Source: a virus. From it: DNA of 25,522 nt. A program made the position numbers and the translations under genes. This document shows positions 5,653 through 13,415 of this stretch, in pieces. Location of the stretch: positions 1-25,522 of IMG/VR virus record IMGVR_UViG_3300025873_000041; one strand, written 5' to 3'. Within the stretch, counting starts at the first letter, position 1; each line of letters opens with the position of its first letter. Under the pieces are notes generated by a model. The model did no database searches, was not told where the DNA came from, and saw nothing but the letters and a program-made list of their open reading frames with translations.

Positions 5653-5738
5653 TTGCCCACCACCGTCAATCATAGTATTATAGACCTGTGGGGGTGGTTC
5701 CCTGCACACCTTTCGGGGTGTAGTTTTTGGGGGTGGGG
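5653..5738 (+). other. G-rich intergenic region with hairpin and possible short transcript
   Basis: In the convergent gap, a fair promoter can be drawn on the plus strand: TTGCCC (5653-5658), 17 bp, TATTAT (5676-5681). It is followed by a hairpin ACACC/GGTGT (5706-5721) with five T residues (5724-5728), giving a predicted RNA of about 45 bases. A similar motif, GGGGGTGG then TTCC, occurs on both sides (about 5690 and 5729). The four G runs (5690, 5715, 5729, 5735) could form a quadruplex. It might be a small RNA, a terminator region, or part of a packaging site. Confidence 0.35.
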
Positions 5739-5814
5739 TTCCTCGGCTCTGCCCCCTCTTCTATTTTTAGCATCAGATCCAATAGCGTCATTTCTGCGTG
5801 ATTGATAAAAACGA

Positions 5815-6216
5815 CTATTGACCGTGGACTATATCGCACATTTTGGGGACTGAGTGTCGGAGAGCATTTCCAATTATCTCCACCGTTTCGGCTCTGGTAA
5901 CCCGCGCCCCGCCTGGGGTATTCTCACCTCTGGCCGCTGCAATGTCATGTGGAAGATCCCCCAGATTTTTAGCGACAACAGCGATCAATTCCCATTTCAC
6001 CGAAGCTGCATGGGATAACGCATTCACGCCAAGAATAGACTTTTCTATTTGCTGCCCAACCCGGAGAATAAAGCCCAAGACAATTGGGAATACCTCCTCT
6101 CTGGTTACAGTTCTTCCACCGTCGCTATCTGCCGATCTTGCCTCCTTGATCTCGTCGTAAAGGATTATTGATTCTTGGACGAAAATCTGTACCATTCGTA
6201 GCTGGGGTATTCGCAT
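5815..6216 (-). CDS. Hypothetical protein, 133 aa, with an internal duplication
   Basis: Last gene of the late operon. No family is recognised. The sequence holds two similar motifs: GGRTVTREEVFPIVLGFILR (residues 33-52) and GGARVTRAETVEIIGNALR (102-120), each a Gly-Gly-x-x-VTR-x-E turn leading into a hydrophobic helix. The region between them is helical and alanine-rich. The ATG at 6216 is preferred because GAGG lies 8 bases upstream and it follows the lytic-enzyme gene by 35 bases; further upstream the frame overlaps that gene. Position after the lysin could suggest a lysis or release role, but no membrane segment supports that. Confidence 0.7.
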   Translation of the reverse strand: MRIPQLRMVQIFVQESIILYDEIKEARSADSDGGRTVTREEVFPIVLGFILRVGQQIEKSILGVNALSHAASVKWELIAVVAKNLGDLPHDIAAARGENTPGGARVTRAETVEIIGNALRHSVPKMCDIVHGQ

Positions 6217-6251
6217 TTTGGATCCTCGTTGGAGTGAAGAGAAACCATAAC

Positions 6252-6854
6252 TCACAAAAATACACCGTCCACAACCGTATACGTATATCGAGATCCGAAA
6301 CCATTCTGTTTTTGGAGATGTACCAATTCCATGAAACGATCCCAACCCATCGAGATCACAGTGCAACCGGCTGACCATTTTCCAACTTGAGTACTCGTTT
6401 CGGACCTGCTCGCCCTGTGGATCTGGATCCCGTATCCTTCGTATTCCTGACCATCGGTATCGAGAATAGTGTCTCGGTTATTGTCCCTCCAAACCTTGAC
6501 CGGCAATCGAGGAACAAGACATTCGTATTGCCCACGGTGAGATCCCAATTCATACCCTGCCCGAATTTGCTGCGGGGCGCAAATGATAGCCGTACCTGCA
6601 ACCCGCATCGGATTTTCCAACCAGTACAAACCAGGATCCGTGGAACATGGGAACATTTCTTCGTACCATTTTCCACCCAATCGATAGACTACATGAACCC
6701 AATCATCAAATAGACCAGCTTCTCTTCCTGGCGACCGCGCCCCGATGATGTTCAAATCATACGCGGATCCGGTAAAAACCCGAAAGTCCAACCTATCCAA
6801 TTCATCGATTATTTTGGGCTTCTCTTCTGATATGCGCTTCAATGGTGGATTCAC
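6252..6854 (-). CDS. L,D-transpeptidase-like peptidoglycan-active protein (candidate lytic enzyme)
   Basis: The 200-residue protein carries the paired motif YGIQIHRAS (H146) and KWSAGCTVI (S161, C164) in its C-terminal half. A histidine about 18 residues before an S-x-G-C is the active-site pattern of YkuD-type L,D-transpeptidases and related phage cell-wall proteins, in which C164 would be the nucleophile. It likely cuts or remodels peptidoglycan crosslinks, at lysis or during entry. There is no signal peptide, so export would need a holin, or the protein is virion-borne. The GTG start at 6854 overlaps the hub gene stop by 4 bases (GTGA) and follows GGGAG; the frame stays open further upstream, but only inside the hub gene. 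Family membership is inferred from this motif alone. Confidence 0.62.
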   Translation of the reverse strand: MNPPLKRISEEKPKIIDELDRLDFRVFTGSAYDLNIIGARSPGREAGLFDDWVHVVYRLGGKWYEEMFPCSTDPGLYWLENPMRVAGTAIICAPQQIRAGYELGSHRGQYECLVPRLPVKVWRDNNRDTILDTDGQEYEGYGIQIHRASRSETSTQVGKWSAGCTVISMGWDRFMELVHLQKQNGFGSRYTYTVVDGVFL

Positions 6855-8476
6855 CTTTTCTCCCTTCCGGACAGGATCCCAAGTTGGAGAACACACGAAG
6901 CCGATCCGAATACATACGAACAATTCAAAACCATCGCTCGCTGTGCATTGAATGAATTCCCGCGCCCCATATAAAGCCCGGATAGAAACTGACTTGTGAT
7001 CTCTACCACATCACCCGCGCACAGTATCGCGAATTTGAGCCCAACTCTCAATACCAGTTTTTCAGATGGGTAAAAATCCCACCCTTTCATACGATTGAGA
7101 TCACCAACCGCCATCTCATTTCTTTTCTCTGCACCTGTCCCATCATCATCATCATACACAAACCGGAGATCCCGTACTGTCTCTTGTATATACGGAAGAG
7201 ATGGAACACGATTATTTGTAAAGTTAGATGCTGCCGGTGTCATTGTTGACGCACCATTATATTGGGGCACGATGTTTGCCAAAACATTTGCATAGTGGTT
7301 TTGAATACTTGAATTGTAGAATTCATGCGTGATAATCTCCTGAATGTCAGAAGTATTGATCCGCGCTGCAACCGTTGGCTCATATCCCATCTCAAGACCA
7401 GTGGGATCCGAACAACCTCGCCAAGAAACATAACCCTGTCTTTGTACTGGCCATTGACCAGCCGAAGAAGACAATCCAATCAGATCACGAAAACCACCCG
7501 CCCAAGGTGAGGTTATTGCATGGCTCCACCGATAACGGGTAGATCCATCTGACCTTTTTATCAATGGCCCATTTATACTGTGTGCATCAAAGTTATCGTA
7601 AATCCCCGCCCCATACATTCCACCAATTCCCCAATGACCGGGATAAACGTCAAAGGGTCCATTTGCTCCCGTTCCAGTTGAATCGATCAGCATTCCCATT
7701 ATCACCCACGGATAACCCCGAACCCATGGACAATACTTTATTGTTGATCCACTGCTCAGTGTTCCCACTGCAACATTCCCCACCGGATAATCCACACCCG
7801 CAACACCCGATAATTCAATCGCTGTTTTTCCGGTGTATTTGACGAAAAAGTAATCCGTCGCACTCGTGAAACATTGCACCAACGCCTGGCCGCCTGTAGG
7901 CAGATCCCAATCAAGAGCCGCAGTAACGTCCATCGTCGTATCGACTGTGTTCCAGGTTGATGTTGTTGTTGTTGTTGCTCCCGCTCGATTGAAAAGCTGG
8001 AATTTATCATATCCAAGAGGATACACCCCGGCCCGAACGTGATTGTTTAGCCTATTCTGAAAAGTAGAGATGAGATCACGAAAGGTAAGACGCCAAACAC
8101 CACGAGATCCAGATAATCCATCAAGAGACCCCATTGCGATACGCTCAAAACCTGAAAAGCCATTTAGCCGACAGTGCAACTCTGCAAATTGGCCGCGTCG
8201 GATATACCCTGCAATGTCCCGAATGTCACCGACCAAACCCACCGACCATCCCCCGAAAGAAACAGACCACCGTTGAGGAATTACCGTCGTTCCTTGAACC
8301 TGGACAGATCCAGCATCTATTTTGATACGTTTGGTTTGTACTGGCCAAGTTACCCCGGTGGATCCAAGGGTGATCCCATCTCCAACAGATCCATATACCT
8401 CTACAAACTTCAATTCAAATTCTGGTACGATTGACCCAGAACCTAAACCAGCAACAAAATCAGTAGACCAACCCAC
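6851..8476 (-). CDS. Tail hub / baseplate-like minor tail protein
   Basis: The 541-residue virion protein lies directly after the distal tail protein in the canonical siphovirus order (tape measure, distal tail, hub). It is rich in Gly, Ser, Thr and aromatic residues and looks beta-structured throughout. The last quarter (LVLRVGLKFAILCAGDVVEI, about 480-500) resembles tail hub proteins in which a beta domain is followed by a loading/coat motif. A run of TTTTTSTWNTVDTTM (about 172-186) may be a linker. It probably caps the tail tube and anchors receptor-binding or peptidoglycan-cutting parts. The start is GTG 8476, three bases past the preceding stop, with GGGATGA upstream. No enzymatic motif is seen. 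Confidence 0.72.
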   Translation of the reverse strand: MGWSTDFVAGLGSGSIVPEFELKFVEVYGSVGDGITLGSTGVTWPVQTKRIKIDAGSVQVQGTTVIPQRWSVSFGGWSVGLVGDIRDIAGYIRRGQFAELHCRLNGFSGFERIAMGSLDGLSGSRGVWRLTFRDLISTFQNRLNNHVRAGVYPLGYDKFQLFNRAGATTTTTSTWNTVDTTMDVTAALDWDLPTGGQALVQCFTSATDYFFVKYTGKTAIELSGVAGVDYPVGNVAVGTLSSGSTIKYCPWVRGYPWVIMGMLIDSTGTGANGPFDVYPGHWGIGGMYGAGIYDNFDAHSINGPLIKRSDGSTRYRWSHAITSPWAGGFRDLIGLSSSAGQWPVQRQGYVSWRGCSDPTGLEMGYEPTVAARINTSDIQEIITHEFYNSSIQNHYANVLANIVPQYNGASTMTPAASNFTNNRVPSLPYIQETVRDLRFVYDDDDGTGAEKRNEMAVGDLNRMKGWDFYPSEKLVLRVGLKFAILCAGDVVEITSQFLSGLYMGRGNSFNAQRAMVLNCSYVFGSASCVLQLGILSGREKR

Positions 8477-8479
8477 GGA

Positions 8480-9316
8480 TCATCCCAGCTTGAAATAGTT
8501 GGGACGATAAGATCCGACAAGACTAACCGCGCCATGTTTTGGACTTGCGTCGAATGAATCAAGCGTTGCACCAAAAGGAACCAAATCTTCACCTGTAATT
8601 ATATCTGTGACCATGGCCCATTCTTCCAATGTCCCGCCTGGATGGGAAGCGAATAGACCGGCATTATTTGTCGTTAATCTCAAATTTAGTGACCACAATC
8701 TTCCTCCCTCATTGGTGACTATATTTTTCCCAACATCTGCTTGGGGTCTTTTCAGCATTGGCCAAGACCGCCACCATCGACAAAATACTGGTCGGTCATA
8801 AGTGAAAACTATTGACCCATCAAGATTGAGAGATCCCCCACTTGTCCTGGTTATGTTTACTGTGTCGGCTTTGATTATTTCGGTAATTACGCCTGGCCCA
8901 CCCGTCATCAAAACATAACGCTCGCCTGTGGTCGGTGGTTGGTATCCCCACATATCGGCAAATGTATCGGGTCCAAGGGTTATGCTTGTTTGTAATGATG
9001 TTGGTTCGACAATTACCGGGATCGCGCTGGATTTGGTGTGATCTGCTGAAAAAGCGACATTGTATCCACGGTCAAGGTGATTTTGGAGTGCCCACAACTT
9101 CGCAGCAACCTCCTCGCCCAATAGCATCCGATCCCGCTGAATGGTTACCATTTCGTTTCCACGCCCAACAGATCGAAAGATCCCTCCATCCATTGATCGA
9201 CCATCCACCGCATCAATGTCCCAATCAGAAAACAGTTCACCCAAATCCTCACCAAGATCAATCTCGACCAATCTGCGACCATCAGGCTGGGGATAAAACC
9301 AGAATTTCGCGCTCAT
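8480..9316 (-). CDS. Distal tail protein-like (Dit-like) minor tail protein
   Basis: 278 residues. The call rests mainly on its position between tape measure and hub, the usual place for the distal tail protein that forms the ring at the tail tip, and on its size. The N-terminal part (AKFWFYPQPDGRRLVEIDLG...) and the mostly beta composition fit. There is no catalytic motif or membrane segment. The ATG at 9316 overlaps the tape-measure stop by one base (TGATG); an in-frame TTG three bases earlier is possible. It ends four bases before the GTG of the hub gene, consistent with coupled translation. Confidence 0.7.
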   Translation of the reverse strand: MSAKFWFYPQPDGRRLVEIDLGEDLGELFSDWDIDAVDGRSMDGGIFRSVGRGNEMVTIQRDRMLLGEEVAAKLWALQNHLDRGYNVAFSADHTKSSAIPVIVEPTSLQTSITLGPDTFADMWGYQPPTTGERYVLMTGGPGVITEIIKADTVNITRTSGGSLNLDGSIVFTYDRPVFCRWWRSWPMLKRPQADVGKNIVTNEGGRLWSLNLRLTTNNAGLFASHPGGTLEEWAMVTDIITGEDLVPFGATLDSFDASPKHGAVSLVGSYRPNYFKLG

Positions 9317-11706
9317 CAAGTACCCCCGAACAGCGGAGAGGATCCACCACCAAAAGCCAAAAAGCGATTCTCGATCCTTCTGACCAATTCATCAACAGCA
9401 TTGGATTCGACTATGGTTCCCGAAACGTTGATAGTTATCCCACCGCCCCCAGATTGAGAACTGAGATCCCGCTGTACCTCTTGCCCTGCCTGGCCTGTTC
9501 TGGGAACCACGAATTCCCCCGGATGGAGAACAGCGAGCCCGGATGATTGACCCGTAAATCTCAAACCCGATTCAGCGAAGGGGATCCGCCCACCCGATTC
9601 TCTCGATTTAATTGCATCAGCAAGCATATTGATCAATGTCGCCCATCCCTTAAAACCACCTGATGGCTCAACATCATCCCCGCTCTTATTTTTCGTTGGG
9701 TCTCCAAAAACACTTGGCAAGGCGTCTCGCAATGCCGAAGTCATAGATTCAGCGAATAAACGGGGTAAGGATACCAGAACATCAATCAGCATTAAGCCAA
9801 AATCATCAAGGATTCCAGGCAATACCTCAACCAAAATCTCTGGCAATACTTTCATTCCGATCTCAATCGATCTTGCTTGGTTTCGGATCCGTTCTTCCAC
9901 CGACTCAACCGCCAAAACACGCGCACGAGCATCGGTCGCCCTTTTTCCTGTTTCTGGATCGATCAATCCAGCCTGTCCAATTTGTGCAGCCGCGCCCAAA
10001 ACAGCCTTGATTGCACCAACAACAGGAGCAACCATCGCCATCGCACCAGCCGACCCACCAGCGGATCCGATTGCGCTTTTTATTCCTTTCTCAATCTGTG
10101 GTGTCAAACCACTGACAAAACCGGAAACATCACCCGTCAATAACGATGAAAGACCATTCCCAGCCCTTGTGATTTGGTCGCCCAATTTGGCAAATGCTTC
10201 GGCTTGCTTCTCTGCCGCCTTGCTTTCCTCCAATTTCTTCAATTCCAAATTAACAGCCGCCACTTGAATCTCATATTCATAAGTGGCAAGCTCAAGAGCT
10301 TCCATTCCTCGATCAAAATCACCGCTCGCTTCTGCCGCGTTTCGGATCTCGTCTTCAATCGCTGCAAATGTTGCCTCAAGTTGGTCTTTCTCGGTGACGA
10401 TTTTGGACTTTGCTATGAAGTCATCCAGGAATTTTGTGCCAGCCTCGATCCCGCTTGTATCGGGCGCAATACCTTTTCCTTCTCCATCAGCATCAAGGTT
10501 TTGTAAATCTGCTAACAGTTTTTCAAGTTGTGCCGCTGCATCCTCCGCTCTCTTTTCGTCAATCTCAAGACCAGAGAGGAGATCCTCGATCATTTTTTCG
10601 TATTCTGCCGCTGCATCCTTTCCAGCATCCACCGCAGTCGTGAACCCAAAAATGTCGACCCATGCATCCGAAGTTGCCCCCGATAGGGTTTTTCCTGTTA
10701 TTTTTTCGGTGAGGGTATCAACCAGACCCATTATTTGAAGCACATTGCCCAATTGGGGACTAACTATTGTCGCGATCATCGTTCCAAGATTGCTAAACCG
10801 ATCCGTAATAAGTTTGATCCAAAAGGCATACTTTTCAAATGTATCCTCACCTGCAATGATGAACGCCTGGATAAAAGCGAGCGACTTTCCGGTCTCAAGA
10901 AGCACGGACGAGAATACACCAACAACACCCGTTCCGGTTGCGATAGTCTGGAATGTCCCCTTTGATACGATGGATAAAGCCGCCAATTGTTCCTGGAATG
11001 CGGCCGCTTGTTCACTTGCTTCTTTCCCTGTTTTGACACCGAACTTTTCAGCAAAACCAAGAAACTTCTCAAACTCTGCCGACGCCCCGAATGCTTGTAG
11101 GAAACTGCCAGCAGACCGACCGAATAAGAGAAAAGCCGCTGTGGCTCTTTTGGTTGGGTCTTCGATTGCCTGGAATTTATTGGTGAGATTCACCATTATT
11201 TGATCGGAGGATAATGCGGCCCCACTCGCATCGGTCAATGCGATACCCAAACCCTTCGCCACCTTGCTCGATCTCGTCCCCGCTGTGGCAATTGCAGCGA
11301 ATGTCTGGGGTAGGCGTGACATAAACGCATCAGCGGCCCCAGCGGCTTGCCCAGAGCCTTCAAACGCTTGAATTATTGCCTGGACACCTTGAGCCGAGAT
11401 CCCCGACTTGACGGCTATGTCATTCAGTTGATTGACACTATCAACCGCAGATTTTGCAAATTCATAGGATGCTTCGGCTGCACGTTTGAGCCCCATCGCC
11501 AAAACACCAATACCAGCCGCAGCAATCGCAACCTTTCCAAGAGCCCCACCGATTTTGGCAAGTGATCCAGCAGTTCTTTTCCCTTGCTTCTCTGTCTTTT
11601 TGAGATCCTTATTTAATTCCCCGACCGCCTTTTCTGTCTTTTTAACATCGACACGAGACTTTCCGGTCTCAATGTCCAATATGTATTTGACGATAGTGGA
11701 AGGCAT
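9316..11706 (-). CDS. Tape measure protein
   Basis: The 796-residue protein sets tail length and is ejected during infection. The N-terminus is a lysine/glutamate-rich helix (VDVKKTEKAVGELNKDLKKT), followed by a hydrophobic Gly/Ala segment (VAIAAAGIGVLAMGLKRAA, about 54-72), long alanine-rich helices, and a second hydrophobic stretch around residues 545-580 (AGAMAMVAPVVGAIKAVLGA). Near the C-terminus is SGLAVLHPGEFVVPRTG, a motif very typical of tape measure proteins. By the usual 1.5 angstrom per residue rule, the tail would be roughly 120 nm. The ATG at 11706 starts one base after the stop of the second chaperone frame. It is the longest gene in the window. Confidence 0.93.
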   Translation of the reverse strand: MPSTIVKYILDIETGKSRVDVKKTEKAVGELNKDLKKTEKQGKRTAGSLAKIGGALGKVAIAAAGIGVLAMGLKRAAEASYEFAKSAVDSVNQLNDIAVKSGISAQGVQAIIQAFEGSGQAAGAADAFMSRLPQTFAAIATAGTRSSKVAKGLGIALTDASGAALSSDQIMVNLTNKFQAIEDPTKRATAAFLLFGRSAGSFLQAFGASAEFEKFLGFAEKFGVKTGKEASEQAAAFQEQLAALSIVSKGTFQTIATGTGVVGVFSSVLLETGKSLAFIQAFIIAGEDTFEKYAFWIKLITDRFSNLGTMIATIVSPQLGNVLQIMGLVDTLTEKITGKTLSGATSDAWVDIFGFTTAVDAGKDAAAEYEKMIEDLLSGLEIDEKRAEDAAAQLEKLLADLQNLDADGEGKGIAPDTSGIEAGTKFLDDFIAKSKIVTEKDQLEATFAAIEDEIRNAAEASGDFDRGMEALELATYEYEIQVAAVNLELKKLEESKAAEKQAEAFAKLGDQITRAGNGLSSLLTGDVSGFVSGLTPQIEKGIKSAIGSAGGSAGAMAMVAPVVGAIKAVLGAAAQIGQAGLIDPETGKRATDARARVLAVESVEERIRNQARSIEIGMKVLPEILVEVLPGILDDFGLMLIDVLVSLPRLFAESMTSALRDALPSVFGDPTKNKSGDDVEPSGGFKGWATLINMLADAIKSRESGGRIPFAESGLRFTGQSSGLAVLHPGEFVVPRTGQAGQEVQRDLSSQSGGGGITINVSGTIVESNAVDELVRRIENRFLAFGGGSSPLFGGT

Positions 11707-11707
11707 A

Positions 11708-11926
11708 TCAGAGGAGATCCGCGAGATCGAAAACAGACAGGGTTGGTTGGGGCGGGTTCTTTTTTCCCGCTCGTTTCAATACTTTTTTAACCCGATCGGA
11801 TCGAGCCAGTACACACCTTGAGCATATCACAAGATCCGACCACGATAAACCTGCAACCTCCGAAGGCAGTTTTCCATAAGACCTGGCAATTATGTCTACC
11901 AAATGAACATAATTAGGATCTGTCTC
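11708..11926 (-). CDS. Tail assembly chaperone, second frame (predicted +1 frameshift product)
   Basis: This frame encodes ETDPNYVHLVDIIARSYGKL followed by PSEVAGLSWSDL and a basic, cysteine-containing tail. The GKLPSExxGLSWxDL pattern is typical of the downstream part of the two-frame tail chaperones (G/T type) found before tape measures. It has no ATG with a ribosome binding site; the only nearby start is TTG 11902, with nothing upstream of it. The frame stays open across the end of the first chaperone gene in the +1 frame, so it is most likely joined to that protein by a ribosomal +1 shift (or -2). 72 residues are counted after the proposed slip at 11927-11930. Confidence 0.75.
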   Translation of the reverse strand, partial: ETDPNYVHLVDIIARSYGKLPSEVAGLSWSDLVICSRCVLARSDRVKKVLKRAGKKNPPQPTLSVFDLADLL

Positions 11927-12434
11927 GAAACGTTTCCAGCCGCGTTATAGCCTCCGAATGTCCAGAAAGTGCCCGTTCAAGAATGGCGGTTCGATCCTCT
12001 TTTGTGATCATTCCAACCCATAGCCGACCTTGATCTGCATCTTGTTGATCGACACCAGTAACGAGATGTAACCTTTCCCACGTTTTCCCTTCGTCACTGC
12101 TCGCCCTTTTCACGATCTGGATCAAAAGATGATCTTGGCTTGCTTCCATTTTCAAGAGACTTTCAGGTTTGATCGTTCCCATCGCCTGGATCAACTCTTC
12201 AATCAACTCTTCCTCCAAGTCAGCAAAATCTCTGCCCTTGATCCTGGCTTGGAGAGAAGCAAAACCTTTTTTTTCGTTCTTGCCCATGATCTGAGTGGCG
12301 ATCATCGACGAAGTCAATCCCGCAGCTTCGGTTTCAGCGGGAGATAATATGCGCCCTTCAATCTCAAGCGCACCGTCAAATATGGACAAGGTGAATTTGG
12401 CCGACTCCTGGATCTGCCTCAATATATCTTTCAT
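11913..12434 (-). CDS. Tail assembly chaperone, first frame
   Basis: The 173-residue protein lies between the tail tube gene and the tape measure, the fixed position of the G-type chaperone that coats the tape measure during tail assembly. It is acidic and mainly helical (FADLEEELIEELIQAMGTIK about 90-109, then a glutamate-rich C-terminus), with no membrane segment. The ATG at 12434 follows CACCGAGGAAAAC, the same CCGAGG ribosome binding sequence used by the early cassettes. Its last codons (ACG TTT CGA GAC AGA TCC TAA) contain two possible +1 slip sites leading into the 11708-11926 frame; most chains would stop here and a minority would be extended. Confidence 0.85.
   Translation of the reverse strand: MKDILRQIQESAKFTLSIFDGALEIEGRILSPAETEAAGLTSSMIATQIMGKNEKKGFASLQARIKGRDFADLEEELIEELIQAMGTIKPESLLKMEASQDHLLIQIVKRASSDEGKTWERLHLVTGVDQQDADQGRLWVGMITKEDRTAILERALSGHSEAITRLETFRDRS
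11927..11930 (-). other. Candidate +1 ribosomal frameshift site TTT-C
   Basis: The first-frame codon TTT is followed by CGA. A tRNA-Phe on TTT can re-pair one base forward on TTC, after which the ribosome reads GAG ACA GAT CCT and continues in the second chaperone frame. CGA is often slowly decoded, which would favour the slip. TCC-TAA at 11913-11918, just before the stop, is the alternative +1 site. Confidence 0.5.
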
Positions 12435-12460
12435 GTTTTCCTCGGTGGTTTATTGTTTAA

Positions 12461-13402
12461 TTAGTTGCCAGTTGGTGACGCATCTTGATTGATGATCTTG
12501 ATCTCCAGTGCTTCGTTAGGACTAACGCCCTGTCCGACAAATGTCATGGATCGGGTGATCACCCCAAAACTATTCACATCGTCGGAATACTCTCGAAGAT
12601 ATGCATCACGCAACCGGATCTCAAAATTATCCATATCGGAATTTTGAAAAGTGATTGTTACGTCGGAGGTATTCCCTACAAGTTGAGCTTGATACAAAAC
12701 GTCCCCATTCATATCTGCCTCAATTGACAGGGTGCACTCCCGAATGTCGGAAAGCTGTGGCTCGCCTGTCAGCTTGCTACCAAGATTGTTCCGTCGCTCC
12801 TGTGAATTTTGTAGATCGAGATTGAAGGATCGAATGTCATAATTCACACCCGCAAAAAGCATTTGGCTTGCTTCAAAATGCAATACCTCTCTACCATCAC
12901 CAAATCCAGGAGGCGGAAGTGCAGCCGCTCGATTATTTGCTGTCTTTGCAATAATCTCGAATGAACCCATCAATTCGCCACCGGCCTCACAGGAAAGATT
13001 CATCGATGCAACTTTGCATCCCAGGAATTCTTCCGATGTTCCGGATCCTCGCTGGTTTTTGATCGCCAATGAAGGAATGGTCAAAGTCGGAGTAAATGTG
13101 TGGGTATATGGTCCTGAACCTGTGGATGCTACGGACCCCAACGCTGCTTTTATCAGCATTCCACTACCTTCGTAGTGCATCGGCAGTTCGATAGTCCCAC
13201 CGGCTATCTCCATACCATCGTAGCTATCGATCTGGAATGCAGCACTTGAAGAACTGAGATGTGTTTTCCGGTTGCGTTCTTGAGATCGAGACAAGGAACT
13301 GGAATTGATACGGTTATCAACAGGATAAGAACCAGGAGCAACACCCCAGGTTGATTCTTCTGCCAATTTCACATAGGCTTGACGCCCGAACTCTATAGCC
13401 AT
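12461..13402 (-). CDS. Major tail tube protein
   Basis: The 313-residue protein fits the tail-tube subunit by position, just before the chaperones, and by sequence: MAIEFGRQAYVKLAEESTWG with EESTWGVAPG, then HYEGSGMLIKAALGS and YTHTFTPTLTIPSL, which resemble the N-terminal half of siphovirus tube proteins. The body is beta-rich and low in cysteine. Copies stack as rings to form the tail tube. The ATG at 13402 has a strong AAGGAG ribosome binding site 8 bases upstream, as expected for an abundant structural protein. The end of the gene is 26 bases before the chaperone start. Confidence 0.87.
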   Translation of the reverse strand: MAIEFGRQAYVKLAEESTWGVAPGSYPVDNRINSSSLSRSQERNRKTHLSSSSAAFQIDSYDGMEIAGGTIELPMHYEGSGMLIKAALGSVASTGSGPYTHTFTPTLTIPSLAIKNQRGSGTSEEFLGCKVASMNLSCEAGGELMGSFEIIAKTANNRAAALPPPGFGDGREVLHFEASQMLFAGVNYDIRSFNLDLQNSQERRNNLGSKLTGEPQLSDIRECTLSIEADMNGDVLYQAQLVGNTSDVTITFQNSDMDNFEIRLRDAYLREYSDDVNSFGVITRSMTFVGQGVSPNEALEIKIINQDASPTGN

Positions 13403-13415
13403 TTTCAGTCTCCTT

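Noticed and set aside
5602-5805. A plus-strand 67-codon frame after the last early gene
   Set aside because: It begins inside the preceding gene, runs through the strong terminator at 5618-5638, and encodes a Pro/Phe/Trp-rich random-looking peptide.
6855-6923. Upstream extension of the lytic-enzyme gene to 6923
   Set aside because: It would overlap the hub gene by 73 bases; the GTG at 6854 has GTGA coupling and a ribosome binding site.
9629-10267. A 212-codon open frame on the plus strand
   Set aside because: It lies wholly inside the tape measure gene on the opposite strand, is full of Ser/Pro/Ile repeats expected of an antisense shadow, and has no ribosome binding site.
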